Assembly: GCA_013377115.1 (NCBI GenBank)
Contig: JACAAW010000020.1
Coordinates: forward strand, 1 to 34,824
Direction: 5' to 3'
DNA from: Bacteroidota bacterium
GTDB lineage: Bacteria > Bacteroidota > Bacteroidia > Bacteroidales > CG2-30-32-10
DNA length: 34,824 nt
Numbering within the stretch: position 1 is the stretch's first letter; each line of letters opens with the position of its first letter. The notes below the pieces were generated by a model. The model saw only the letters and a list, made by a program, of their open reading frames with translations. It did no database searches and was not told where the DNA came from. A program made the position numbers and the translations under genes. Below are positions 1 to 8,379 of this stretch, one piece after another.

Positions 1-366
1 ATTGTAGATATGTTTTACGATCATTTTCTTGCAAAAGACTGGAACAAATATAGTGAACTCAGTTTAACAGAATTTACGAGAAACGCATACGGTATTTTAT
101 TGAAGAATTATTCTGTGTTACCAGCCAGAACTCGTCGGATTTTACCATTTATGATTTATAATAACTGGCTGAAAAATTATTCGAATTTTGATGAATTGCA
201 AAGAAATTTTGAAGGCATGTCACGAAGAACAACTTTCGACTCAAAAATGGAATTTGTTGTGGAAGATTTGAAAAAGGATTATGACTTTTTTCAAGTTGAC
301 TTTAATGACTTTTTCCCTCACTTAATGAGATTTTCGAAAGATTATATTCAAAAGAACGGTTTGTGA
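1..366 (+). CDS. Acyl carrier protein phosphodiesterase (AcpH/DUF479-like), 5'-truncated by window edge
   Basis: Frame is open to the window start (I-V-D-M-F-Y-D-H-F-L-A-K-D-W); the 'DxxYDHFLAxxW' motif and C-terminal part resemble DUF479/AcpH proteins. Confidence 0.65.
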   Translation: MVDMFYDHFLAKDWNKYSELSLTEFTRNAYGILLKNYSVLPARTRRILPFMIYNNWLKNYSNFDELQRNFEGMSRRTTFDSKMEFVVEDLKKDYDFFQVDFNDFFPHLMRFSKDYIQKNGL

Positions 367-487
367 TTTTTTGTAAATTAAGCATTAAATAATATTTAGC
401 ATTGATTAAATAATTATTTTTGTAATGTAAATTAATCTTGGTAATCACCTAATCAACGAATTAACTAATAACCAAAAACCTAAAACT

Positions 488-1150
488 ATGATGAAAAAAT
501 TATTATTCGGTGCTGTTATTCTTGGAGTAACGATGATGTACTCTTGTTCTGGCACAAGTACAAAAGACAAAACAACCAGCGATTCAACAAATGTAAAAAA
601 AGATGAATCAAAAGAAACCCCAAAAGGAAAATACCAAATTAAATCTGGTATCATTTCAATAACTTCTGAGGCAATGGGTTTCAAAACCGACGTTGTTTCT
701 TATTTCGATAATTATGGTGCGCAAGAAACTTCTGTTTCTACCATGGATATTATGGGAATGAAAACTGAGAGGTTAAGTATCAATAAAGATGGCTTTATTT
801 GGGATATAGATATGAAAACCAAAACAGGAACTAAAATGAAAATTCCAGAAAAAGATCCAAAAAATATTGATTTTACTGGCCTGACTGAAGGTTTGATGAA
901 AGAAATGAATATTAAAAAAGAAGGTACAGAAACTTTATTAGGAAAAACTTGTGATAAATTTTCAATGAACTATGAGAAAATGAAAACCAAAGCAAATTAT
1001 TCTGTTTGGAAAGGTATTGCATTAAAAACCGAAATGGACATGATGGGAATGAAAGTTAAAATGATAGCAACAAAACTTGAGGAAAATGCAACAATTGCTG
1101 CTGATAAATTTGAAGTTCCTGCTGGAGTAAAAATAAAAGACATTAAATAA
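488..1150 (+). CDS. Putative lipoprotein, DUF4412-like (Met/Lys-rich)
   Basis: 220-aa ORF with signal peptide and lipobox-like 'MMYSCSG'; followed by a strong hairpin terminator. Confidence 0.6.
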   Translation: MMKKLLFGAVILGVTMMYSCSGTSTKDKTTSDSTNVKKDESKETPKGKYQIKSGIISITSEAMGFKTDVVSYFDNYGAQETSVSTMDIMGMKTERLSINKDGFIWDIDMKTKTGTKMKIPEKDPKNIDFTGLTEGLMKEMNIKKEGTETLLGKTCDKFSMNYEKMKTKANYSVWKGIALKTEMDMMGMKVKMIATKLEENATIAADKFEVPAGVKIKDIK

Positions 1151-1159
1151 TTAAAATAT

Positions 1160-1189
1160 GCGCAGCGAGTTAATCGCTGCGCTTTTTTT
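1160..1189 (+). terminator. Rho-independent terminator
   Basis: GCGCAGCGA-gttaa-TCGCTGCGC followed by TTTTTTT. Confidence 0.85.
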
Positions 1190-1192
1190 ATC

Positions 1193-1711
1193 ATGGAAAA
1201 AATAACAAAGCAAATTCAATATACACCCGAAGATCTTCAAAAGAGTTATAATGTTCATTATATAAAAAATTTCCCAATACGGAGTCGTATGGTGATGTAT
1301 TTGGGCTTTTTTATTATTGTAGTTGGAATGCTTTTATTTGCTTTAACTTATTATAGCGCCACATCTTCAACAACGCTTTCAATATTTTATATTTTTTTCG
1401 GAATTGCAACATTGATCTATTATTTTTGGTCGAAATTGACTCTTGGTAAAAGAATGTTTAAGAAAATTACCGAACTCAAATATGAATATGATATTGAGTT
1501 AAATAAAGATGGTGCTTTAATAAAAGGTAAGAATATTACATCAGAAATAAAGTGGGAACATTTCCAAAAAGCAATTGTTACAAAAGAAATAGTTTTATTA
1601 TATCCAAATCCAATGCGTTTTAATTTTTTTCCAAAAAAGTATTTCACGGAACAAGAATACGAGCAGTTATGTTCTTGGGTCATTGATTTTGTCCCAAATA
1701 TTAAGAAGTAA
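1193..1711 (+). CDS. Small two-TM membrane protein (YcxB-like architecture)
   Basis: 172-aa ORF with two hydrophobic segments, then a soluble C-terminal domain ('EIKWEHFQKAIVTKEIVLLYPNP...FFPKKYF'). Confidence 0.55.
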   Translation: MEKITKQIQYTPEDLQKSYNVHYIKNFPIRSRMVMYLGFFIIVVGMLLFALTYYSATSSTTLSIFYIFFGIATLIYYFWSKLTLGKRMFKKITELKYEYDIELNKDGALIKGKNITSEIKWEHFQKAIVTKEIVLLYPNPMRFNFFPKKYFTEQEYEQLCSWVIDFVPNIKK

Positions 1712-1752
1712 TAATATTTATTGCCTTATATTACACAATAGCACTAGAAAAG

Positions 1753-1955
1753 AGATTCCTCACTGCGTTCGGAATGACAAATTTACACTGTTATTGGGAG
1801 AAAGCGAGGGAGCAACAGGTTCGGTTTTGGTGAATCTGTTGCTCCCTCGCTTTCTTAAACAAATTATAAAAGTCCTGTCATTCCGAACGTAGTGAGGAAT
1901 CTAGTGACGCGATATCTCGAACACAATTAAACTTGTGCTGAGCTAGTCGAAGTAA
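1753..1955. repeat. Nested inverted repeat/composite dispersed repeat (outer arms AGATTCCTCACTGCGTTCGGAATGACA; inner arms GAAAGCGAGGGAGCAACAG)
   Basis: Outer arms 1753-1779 and 1876-1902 are inverted near-identical copies; inner arms 1800-1818 and 1836-1854 are a perfect 19-bp inverted repeat; followed by 'TTGTGCTGAGCTAGTCGAAGTA'-type sequence. Confidence 0.85.
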
Positions 1956-2015
1956 ATAAAAAATTATGAGTAATCTAAAAATAAAGAAATATTACTTTGC
2001 GTAACATCAGTTATT

Positions 2016-2057
2016 AAAAAAAAAGAAGCAATCTAATTTTAGATTGCTTCTTTTTTA
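2016..2057 (-). terminator. Rho-independent terminator for the CcsBA gene
   Basis: AAAAGAAGCAATCTAA-ttt-TAGATTGCTTCTTTT with flanking A/T runs; could act on both strands. Confidence 0.8.
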
Positions 2058-2070
2058 TTTGTTCTTTTCG

Positions 2071-5000
2071 TTATTCTTTTTTAGATGCAATTTGCTTGAT
2101 GCCTGCCCAAACAATTAAAGCAATAACAGCAAAAATCATGAGCCATGCCCAAATTGGGAACATTGGTGTGTCGCCAGTTCCATAACTGTGCAATCCTTTT
2201 GATAGATAGTAATTTACTCCAACAAAAGTCATGATGACACTTGAAAATCCAATTACTGATCCAACATTTAAAACGTAGGCGCTTTTCAATTTAGGAACTA
2301 ATCTTAAGTGAAGCACAAAAGCATAAACAACTACAATTACCAATGCCCAGGTTTCTTTGGCATCCCAACCCCAATATCTTCCCCAGGATTCATTTGCCCA
2401 TACACCACCAAGAAATGTTCCAATGGTGGCTAAGAATAAGCCTATTTCCATATTCATTTCATTGATTTTGGTTAATTCAGAAATTAGGGTGTCAATTTTT
2501 AAACTGTTACTTTCCTTTCTGAAAATGTATAAGAAAAGGTTGATGATTCCCAGCATAAATGCCAAGCCTAAGAATCCGTAACTTATTGTTAAAGCTGCAA
2601 CATGAATAATTAACCAATACGATTTTAAAACTGGTTGTAAATTTGTTAATTGTGGATCATAACTGCTGTGACCGGCAGTCATCAACATTGCAAAGGCTAA
2701 AAGTGCTGTTGATGCCAAAGTAATTTTGGAATATTTCATGAAATAGAACCCTGCAGCTACGCCGCCCCAAGCCACTGTTAAAAGCGCCTCGTAACCATTA
2801 CTCCATGGAGCATGACCAGATAAATACCATCTCAATATTAAACCAAATGTGTGATAAAAAAATGTAATTCCAAGCAATCCAATTAGTCCATTTAAAATCC
2901 AGTTAATCCATTTATTTTTCTTTGAACTGAAATTTTGAAAGAAGGCAATGGAAAGAAGTAGCAAACTCAAAACTCCGTAAATATTCCTGGTGTTTTCGAA
3001 TATTTTGGCATTGTTATAGAAAATTTCCAGACTAACTGCTGATTTTGATGGGAGAATTGGTCCGGCATTACTCTGACGCTGAATGCTTTCAATGTAATCA
3101 ACTATTTTGTTTGCTTGAGTATAATCACCAGTTTGTTGTGCCTCCATTATCCTCTGGAAATAGAGTCTTAATATATTGGTATAATTAAAAATTGGTAATT
3201 GTAAGTCTTCATTTATAGCTTTGACAGAACCTGTTAATGGATAAAATGCAACACTATCATTAGCGTCAACCCATTTATATGTTTCGGATTTGTCGATTGG
3301 GAATAGTTTAAGCATAGTACCATCAAATACCATTCTGCAAATATTGGCTCTTTCATCAAGTTTAATAATTTCCTTGTCAAAAGCATTTTGTTCAGTTGGT
3401 TTTTTTACAAAAGCCTCTTGCGCATATTTTGCCAATTTGTAATTAAAATTCTTGTCAAACAATTCGTCAAAGGATGCATTTCCTTCAATTCCTAAAGCGT
3501 CTTTTACTGCTTTTTCGCGGATATAAATTATTTTCTGTGCTTTCCAGAATTTTTGATCAATCAACATATCCCAAAAAGCTTGCATTCCATTTAGCTCGCC
3601 TTTGAATTCAACATTAAAATTATCTTTTCTTGAAATTTTATGCATTACATCGAAAGCAAGTGTGTGAAGAGGTTCAAACCTTCCGTCATATGTTTGTACC
3701 AGCAAGTGACTAAGTTTTTCAGCATGTTCTTTGCTAATTGCTTTGTTTTGTGAAAATCCAAAACTTGAGAAACATACAATTAATATAATAGTTAATAAAC
3801 CCGCTTTTCTGTCGGTCCGCATTTTTTTAATACCTTTTCTTAATAAAGAGAAACGAGAATTTTTACTGATCAAAATAAAGAAAGAAGCTATACATATTAA
3901 TAGGTATCCTAAATATGAAATCCAAGTTCCCCAAAAATCATGATTTACAGATAGTATTGTTCCTTTTTCATCGGTATCATAAGAAGATTGGAAAAAGCGG
4001 TAGCCATTATAATCTAAAACATTGTTCATAAATATACTGTGTTTTTCTTGTGTGTTTTTGGTGGGATCGGATAAAGTAACATCACTTTTATAGGATGATG
4101 GATTCATTGATCCAGGATATCTGTCTAAAATAAATTTGTCCAATGTTAATGAAAAAGGAAGCTTGATTTCTTTTTGTCCCCATCCAATTGAGAATTTCAT
4201 TCCTTCAATTTCAATGTCTTGAAATTCGTTGATATCCTGAGCATTACAAATAACTGGAATTTCTTGAGTTTTTCCATTTGCAGAAACATTTACCACTAAT
4301 ACATTTGAACCCATTTTGTCGTCCATGCCTTTAATCCATTTAATGGTAGCATTTCTATATAATTTTGAAAATGCAAACATTACCCCGTCTGTTTTGTAAA
4401 CATGGTCTATTTTAAACTCTTTGGTGCTATCTTTTAAAATGGCATCAGCTTCAGTTTCTTCAAGTGTGGTTTGAATGATGTCGTATTTGGAATTGATAAG
4501 CAATTTTCCATCTTTTTTTATGATTTTTATTGCATCAGGATTTTTATTGTTATTAAATGCCAAATCATATTTGCCAACGTTTTTGATTTCACCTTCTTTA
4601 AAAAGTGTTACCATAACCTGGTTGCCAAATAAAACCCTTAATTCTAAAATATCGGTTCCACCTTGAACGTTTTCATTAATTTGTTCTCTGGCGTTGGTAA
4701 TAAAATCTTGATAAGAAATTTTTACTTTATTATTATTGTCAGGTTTTATACTGAAACTAAATGAATTTTTAATATTGCCTCCTAAGGATAAAGGATAATA
4801 TTCGGTCGAATTCTCAGAATTTGTATTTGTTTTAATTTGCAGATAAGTTTCATTTGTGTATACAAGGTTGGATGAACCACCTTCTCTAATATGCATTGAA
4901 CCACTGTACCCAAAATATCTCGTAACGCCAGCGCCAAGGATTAATAAAATGAATGCAAAATGAAACAAAAAACCAAAAATTCTTTGTTTGCTTAACAAAT

Positions 5001-5205
5001 TATACTTTTTAATGTTTCCAATAAAGTTCATTACTAAAAGTACCATAAGCATTTCGAACCAGCGTGCATTGTAAACAAGTTTTTGTGCGGCAATAGTATC
5101 GAATTTGTCTTCAATGAATGTTGCGGCTCCAGTGCAAATAGCAAAAAATAGAAGAAGGATTAAAGTGAGTTTTGACGAAAATAGAATGTCTAAAGCTTTT
5201 TTCAT
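2071..5205 (-). CDS. ccsA: Fused ResB-CcsA cytochrome c biogenesis protein (System II heme lyase)
   Basis: 1044-aa ORF: N-terminal ResB-like membrane/periplasmic region, C-terminal CcsA-type multi-TM region with 'WGRYWGWDAKETWALV' (WWD heme-handling motif). Confidence 0.9.
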   Translation of the reverse strand: MKKALDILFSSKLTLILLLFFAICTGAATFIEDKFDTIAAQKLVYNARWFEMLMVLLVMNFIGNIKKYNLLSKQRIFGFLFHFAFILLILGAGVTRYFGYSGSMHIREGGSSNLVYTNETYLQIKTNTNSENSTEYYPLSLGGNIKNSFSFSIKPDNNNKVKISYQDFITNAREQINENVQGGTDILELRVLFGNQVMVTLFKEGEIKNVGKYDLAFNNNKNPDAIKIIKKDGKLLINSKYDIIQTTLEETEADAILKDSTKEFKIDHVYKTDGVMFAFSKLYRNATIKWIKGMDDKMGSNVLVVNVSANGKTQEIPVICNAQDINEFQDIEIEGMKFSIGWGQKEIKLPFSLTLDKFILDRYPGSMNPSSYKSDVTLSDPTKNTQEKHSIFMNNVLDYNGYRFFQSSYDTDEKGTILSVNHDFWGTWISYLGYLLICIASFFILISKNSRFSLLRKGIKKMRTDRKAGLLTIILIVCFSSFGFSQNKAISKEHAEKLSHLLVQTYDGRFEPLHTLAFDVMHKISRKDNFNVEFKGELNGMQAFWDMLIDQKFWKAQKIIYIREKAVKDALGIEGNASFDELFDKNFNYKLAKYAQEAFVKKPTEQNAFDKEIIKLDERANICRMVFDGTMLKLFPIDKSETYKWVDANDSVAFYPLTGSVKAINEDLQLPIFNYTNILRLYFQRIMEAQQTGDYTQANKIVDYIESIQRQSNAGPILPSKSAVSLEIFYNNAKIFENTRNIYGVLSLLLLSIAFFQNFSSKKNKWINWILNGLIGLLGITFFYHTFGLILRWYLSGHAPWSNGYEALLTVAWGGVAAGFYFMKYSKITLASTALLAFAMLMTAGHSSYDPQLTNLQPVLKSYWLIIHVAALTISYGFLGLAFMLGIINLFLYIFRKESNSLKIDTLISELTKINEMNMEIGLFLATIGTFLGGVWANESWGRYWGWDAKETWALVIVVVYAFVLHLRLVPKLKSAYVLNVGSVIGFSSVIMTFVGVNYYLSKGLHSYGTGDTPMFPIWAWLMIFAVIALIVWAGIKQIASKKE

Positions 5206-5551
5206 AATATGGATTGATTTCTAGTTTTATTGCAAATTTATATAATATTATCAAGTTATTGGTTAAATAATTTCTTTTTAGTTGTTAAAAAATGAACAAT
5301 GAAATATCAAAATTGCATACTATTTAGAATTATTACATATAGTGTATGTGATTGAAATATAGATAATTAAAGAATTATAATATTTTTAAAAAATTGATTA
5401 AAAATGCTTTCTTTTTGCAAAATTGCATGCAAATTAACAAAAAATATGTCGATTGTATAACAAATAACATAATAAAAGGAGGGTAAAATGAAAAAATATG
5501 GTGAATAAAAAACTCTTTAAACCCCTGTAGGATTGGGTTATAAAACCAATA

Positions 5552-5563
5552 TGATATATATCA
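5552..5563. promoter_or_regulatory. Possible CRP/FNR-family operator TGATATATATCA
   Basis: Perfect 12-bp palindrome with core TGAT-ATAT-ATCA, about 127 bp upstream of the 5690 start codon. Confidence 0.3.
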
Positions 5564-5689
5564 GTTCAGTCCTATGAAATAAATAGTGAAAAAAATTTGG
5601 TAGTTAATAATTTATGTTGTTATTTTGATAACGAAAAAAATGTGTCAGTAACAACTGAAATTTTTTAATATTAACCAAAAAAAATAAAC

Positions 5690-6175
5690 ATGAAAAAAAC
5701 AATTCTAGTATTAGGTTGTTGTCTCTTAGGATGGGGGGCAAACCTTTTCGCTCAGCAGGGAGCCGTGGCTTCCGGAGGGGAAGCATCTGGCTCGGGTGGA
5801 AATGCGAGCTATTCAATAGGCCAAATGGACTATATTTATCAAACTTCTGCTACAGATGGCTCTGTTTCTCAAGGGATTCAGCAGGCATTTGAAATTTTTA
5901 TTTACACTGGTGCTGGTGAAACTGGAATTAATTTGACTACTTCAGTTTATCCAAACCCAACCATTGAGTCTTTAACACTAAAAGTTGATGGCGATTTATT
6001 GACAAATTTATTTTACCAACTTTATGACGAGCAAGGTAGGCTTATCGTAAGTAGTAAAATTGAAGGCGTGGAAACCACAATAATTATGTCGCAGTTAGCA
6101 AGTGCTAAATACTTCCTTAAAGTAATTAATGACAATAAAGAAATAAAAACTTTTAAAATAATAAAAATTAAATAA
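5690..6175 (+). CDS. T9SS type A sorting-domain protein
   Basis: Signal peptide; 'GGEASGSGGNASYSIGQMDYIY...VSQGIQQAFEI' module; C-terminal 'VYPNPTIESLTLKV...YFLKVINDNKEIKTFKIIKIK' T9SS CTD pattern. Confidence 0.85.
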   Translation: MKKTILVLGCCLLGWGANLFAQQGAVASGGEASGSGGNASYSIGQMDYIYQTSATDGSVSQGIQQAFEIFIYTGAGETGINLTTSVYPNPTIESLTLKVDGDLLTNLFYQLYDEQGRLIVSSKIEGVETTIIMSQLASAKYFLKVINDNKEIKTFKIIKIK

Positions 6176-6177
6176 CT

Positions 6178-8154
6178 ATGAAAAAAATGAAACAAAACTT
6201 AAGCTTAGTTGCCGTCTTGCTCTTCGCTTTCCATTTTTCGCTTTCAACTGCATTTGCTCAAGCTCCTCATAGCTTAAGCTATCAAGCTGTTATTCGCAAT
6301 AGTAGCAATTTATTAGTTGCAAGTCAGGCAATTGGAATGAAAATTAGTATTTTACAAGGTTCTATTACTGGAACTCCTGTTTATGTTGAAACTCAATCAG
6401 TAACTACAAATGCTAATGGATTAGCAACTGTAAAAATTGGTGGTGGTGCTATTGTTACTGGTACTATTGCTGGTATTGACTGGACAAGTGGTCCTTATTT
6501 TATTAAAACAGAAACTGATCCAACTGGTGGAACTACTTATTCTATCACTGGAACTACTGAATTATTAAGTGTTCCTTATGCATTATATGCAAAAACTTCT
6601 GGAAGTTCAACTGCTGGTCCTGCTGGTCCTACTGGTCTTCAAGGTATCCAAGGTATCCAAGGTGTTGCTGGAAATGACGGTGCAGTTGGTCCTACTGGTC
6701 CTATTGGTTTAACTGGTGCTACTGGTGCTGCTGGTGCTAATGGTGCTGCTGGTGCTGCTGGTCCTATTGGTACTACTGGTCTTCAAGGTCCTTCTGGTTT
6801 ATTAACTGTTAATTGTTTAGAATGTCACGATCATAGCTCAACTGGAGTTACTAATCCTCTTGCTCAATCTTTAAGCAATGCTCAAAACGAAATTGAATTC
6901 TCTAAACATGCTGAAGGTTTTGAATTAGCTATTGGTGAAGGTGGTAGCGCAGGTTGTGCTCCTTGTCACTCTCATGAAGGTTATCATAGTGTTGTTGATG
7001 GTAATGTTCAACCTACAATGCAATGGGGTTCTTCAAAATATACTTTTAACTACAATGCAACTGCTGCAGCTTCTTCTGGTTTAACAACTATGCCTGGTAA
7101 AATTTCTTGTTTTACTTGTCACAAAGGTGCTGCTTCTGATTCAATGCATTTATATTCTACTGCTGCTGTTCCAATGACCATGTGGCCAGTTTATGATAAT
7201 GTTACAAATCCTGGTGGAACTGTTACAAGAGCTGGAAAAACTATCAATTTAACTCAAAAAAATAGTCAATCTAATCTATGTGTTAAATGTCACCAACCAC
7301 GTCCTATGTCTTTAAGTACTTCTATTGGTGCTGCTGCAACAAGAGGAGCAAGTGTTGATTATGCTGATTTAGTTGCTAACCCAAGTCAATTATTCTATGA
7401 TGCAACTCAACCTGTTACTGGAACAACAACAAATACATTAATTCCAAGTTATAGAATGCACAATCACTATGGTGCTGTTGGTGCAATTTATGCTGGACAA
7501 GGTGCTGTTGAATTTACTGGTACTGCTACTTATTCTCCATCTGCTCACCAAACTGCTGCTTCTTGTCAAGATTGTCACATGGCTCCAACAAATGGAATGA
7601 CAGGTGGTCACTCTTTCAAAGTTGCTGAATATGATGAAGTAACTAATCCTGCTACTACATCTCCAACTACTTTAAATTTAAAAGGTTGTAATGTTTCTGG
7701 ATGTCACTTAAATAGTCAATTTGTTCAAAATGGTACTTCTGGTGCTTGGGTAACAAAATGGTTATATAACAGAAATAACACCAAAGCTTTATTGGATTCA
7801 ATTGCTAATAGATTGAGATCTAATGGTGTTGAAATTATGCACAAAAATACTGATCCAACATCAAATATTTTTGCTCATGTTACAACTGCTGGTTATGATG
7901 GATATTTAAATATCTATGATCCTTCAACAAATCCATTGGGTGGTATTAAGAATCCAAACAATTCTTCTTATACTGCTGCTCAAGCTGCTGTTAATAATGC
8001 ATTACCTTCACTTGTTTCTTTAAACAAAGCTAAAATGGGAGCAATTATTAACTTCCAATTATCTGTTAGAGAATATAGTTTGGGAATTCACAATCCTTCT
8101 TATACTATGGCTTTATTGCAAAATACTTTAGAAACTTTGCGCGCAAATCCATAA
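6178..8154 (+). CDS. Secreted collagen-like (Gly-X-Y) protein fused to a multiheme c-type cytochrome domain
   Basis: 658 aa; signal peptide; GPAGPTGLQGIQGIQG...GPSG tract; CLECH, CAPCH, CFTCH, CVKCH, CQDCH and CNVSGCH; C-terminal 'SVREYSLGIHNPSYTMALLQ'. Confidence 0.92.
   Translation: MKKMKQNLSLVAVLLFAFHFSLSTAFAQAPHSLSYQAVIRNSSNLLVASQAIGMKISILQGSITGTPVYVETQSVTTNANGLATVKIGGGAIVTGTIAGIDWTSGPYFIKTETDPTGGTTYSITGTTELLSVPYALYAKTSGSSTAGPAGPTGLQGIQGIQGVAGNDGAVGPTGPIGLTGATGAAGANGAAGAAGPIGTTGLQGPSGLLTVNCLECHDHSSTGVTNPLAQSLSNAQNEIEFSKHAEGFELAIGEGGSAGCAPCHSHEGYHSVVDGNVQPTMQWGSSKYTFNYNATAAASSGLTTMPGKISCFTCHKGAASDSMHLYSTAAVPMTMWPVYDNVTNPGGTVTRAGKTINLTQKNSQSNLCVKCHQPRPMSLSTSIGAAATRGASVDYADLVANPSQLFYDATQPVTGTTTNTLIPSYRMHNHYGAVGAIYAGQGAVEFTGTATYSPSAHQTAASCQDCHMAPTNGMTGGHSFKVAEYDEVTNPATTSPTTLNLKGCNVSGCHLNSQFVQNGTSGAWVTKWLYNRNNTKALLDSIANRLRSNGVEIMHKNTDPTSNIFAHVTTAGYDGYLNIYDPSTNPLGGIKNPNNSSYTAAQAAVNNALPSLVSLNKAKMGAIINFQLSVREYSLGIHNPSYTMALLQNTLETLRANP
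6612..6798 (+). repeat. In-frame Gly-X-Y collagen-like tract with short direct DNA repeats
   Basis: GGT-initiated 9-nt periodicity, e.g. GGTATCCAAGGTATCCAAGGT and GGTGCTGCTGGTGCT units. Confidence 0.85.
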
Positions 8155-8171
8155 TAATTGTTTTAATTAAT

Positions 8172-8210
8172 TTAAAAGGTTGCTCCAAAAGAGCAACCTT
8201 TTTTTTTGCA
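8172..8210 (+). terminator. Rho-independent terminator of the cytochrome unit
   Basis: AAAGGTTGCTC-caaaa-GAGCAACCTTTTTTTTT. Confidence 0.85.
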
Positions 8211-8268
8211 AAGGAAAAATGAAATTGAAAATTATAGCTTTTTATAATGCAATCTTAAAGACGAGATA

Positions 8269-8332
8269 GCGCGGATTTGCAATCCGTGCAAAAATGTACA
8301 ATAAAAAACAGGCACGGATTACAAATCCGCGT
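8269..8332. repeat. REP/BIME-like inverted pair of small palindromes
   Basis: GCGCGGATTTGCAATCCGTGC (8269-8289) and GCACGGATTACAAATCCGCG (8312-8331) in inverted orientation; each arm is itself palindromic (CGGATT-N3-AATCCG). Confidence 0.75.
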
Positions 8333-8379
8333 CAACATGGGTTTAAAACCTTACGGCCATTATTGTTTAAAATAATTAA

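Noticed and set aside
445-684. Antisense and off-frame ORFs in the track (e.g. 445-684, 997-1194, 1420-1683, 2357-2581, 9188-9424, 18868-19146, 26514-26753, 33803-34057)
   Set aside because: Each lies opposite or out of frame within a well-supported gene and has no recognisable domain.
1683-1892. 69-aa ORF (MILSQILRSNN...)
   Set aside because: Runs through the inverted repeat and overlaps the preceding CDS; not plausible coding sequence.
5604-5816. 70-aa minus-strand ORF overlapping the T9SS-protein start
   Set aside because: Overlaps a clear signal peptide-encoding start on the plus strand and has no coding signature.
6612-6798. Collagen-tract DNA repeats as a CRISPR array
   Set aside because: Repeats are in-frame Gly-X-Y codons without unique spacers.
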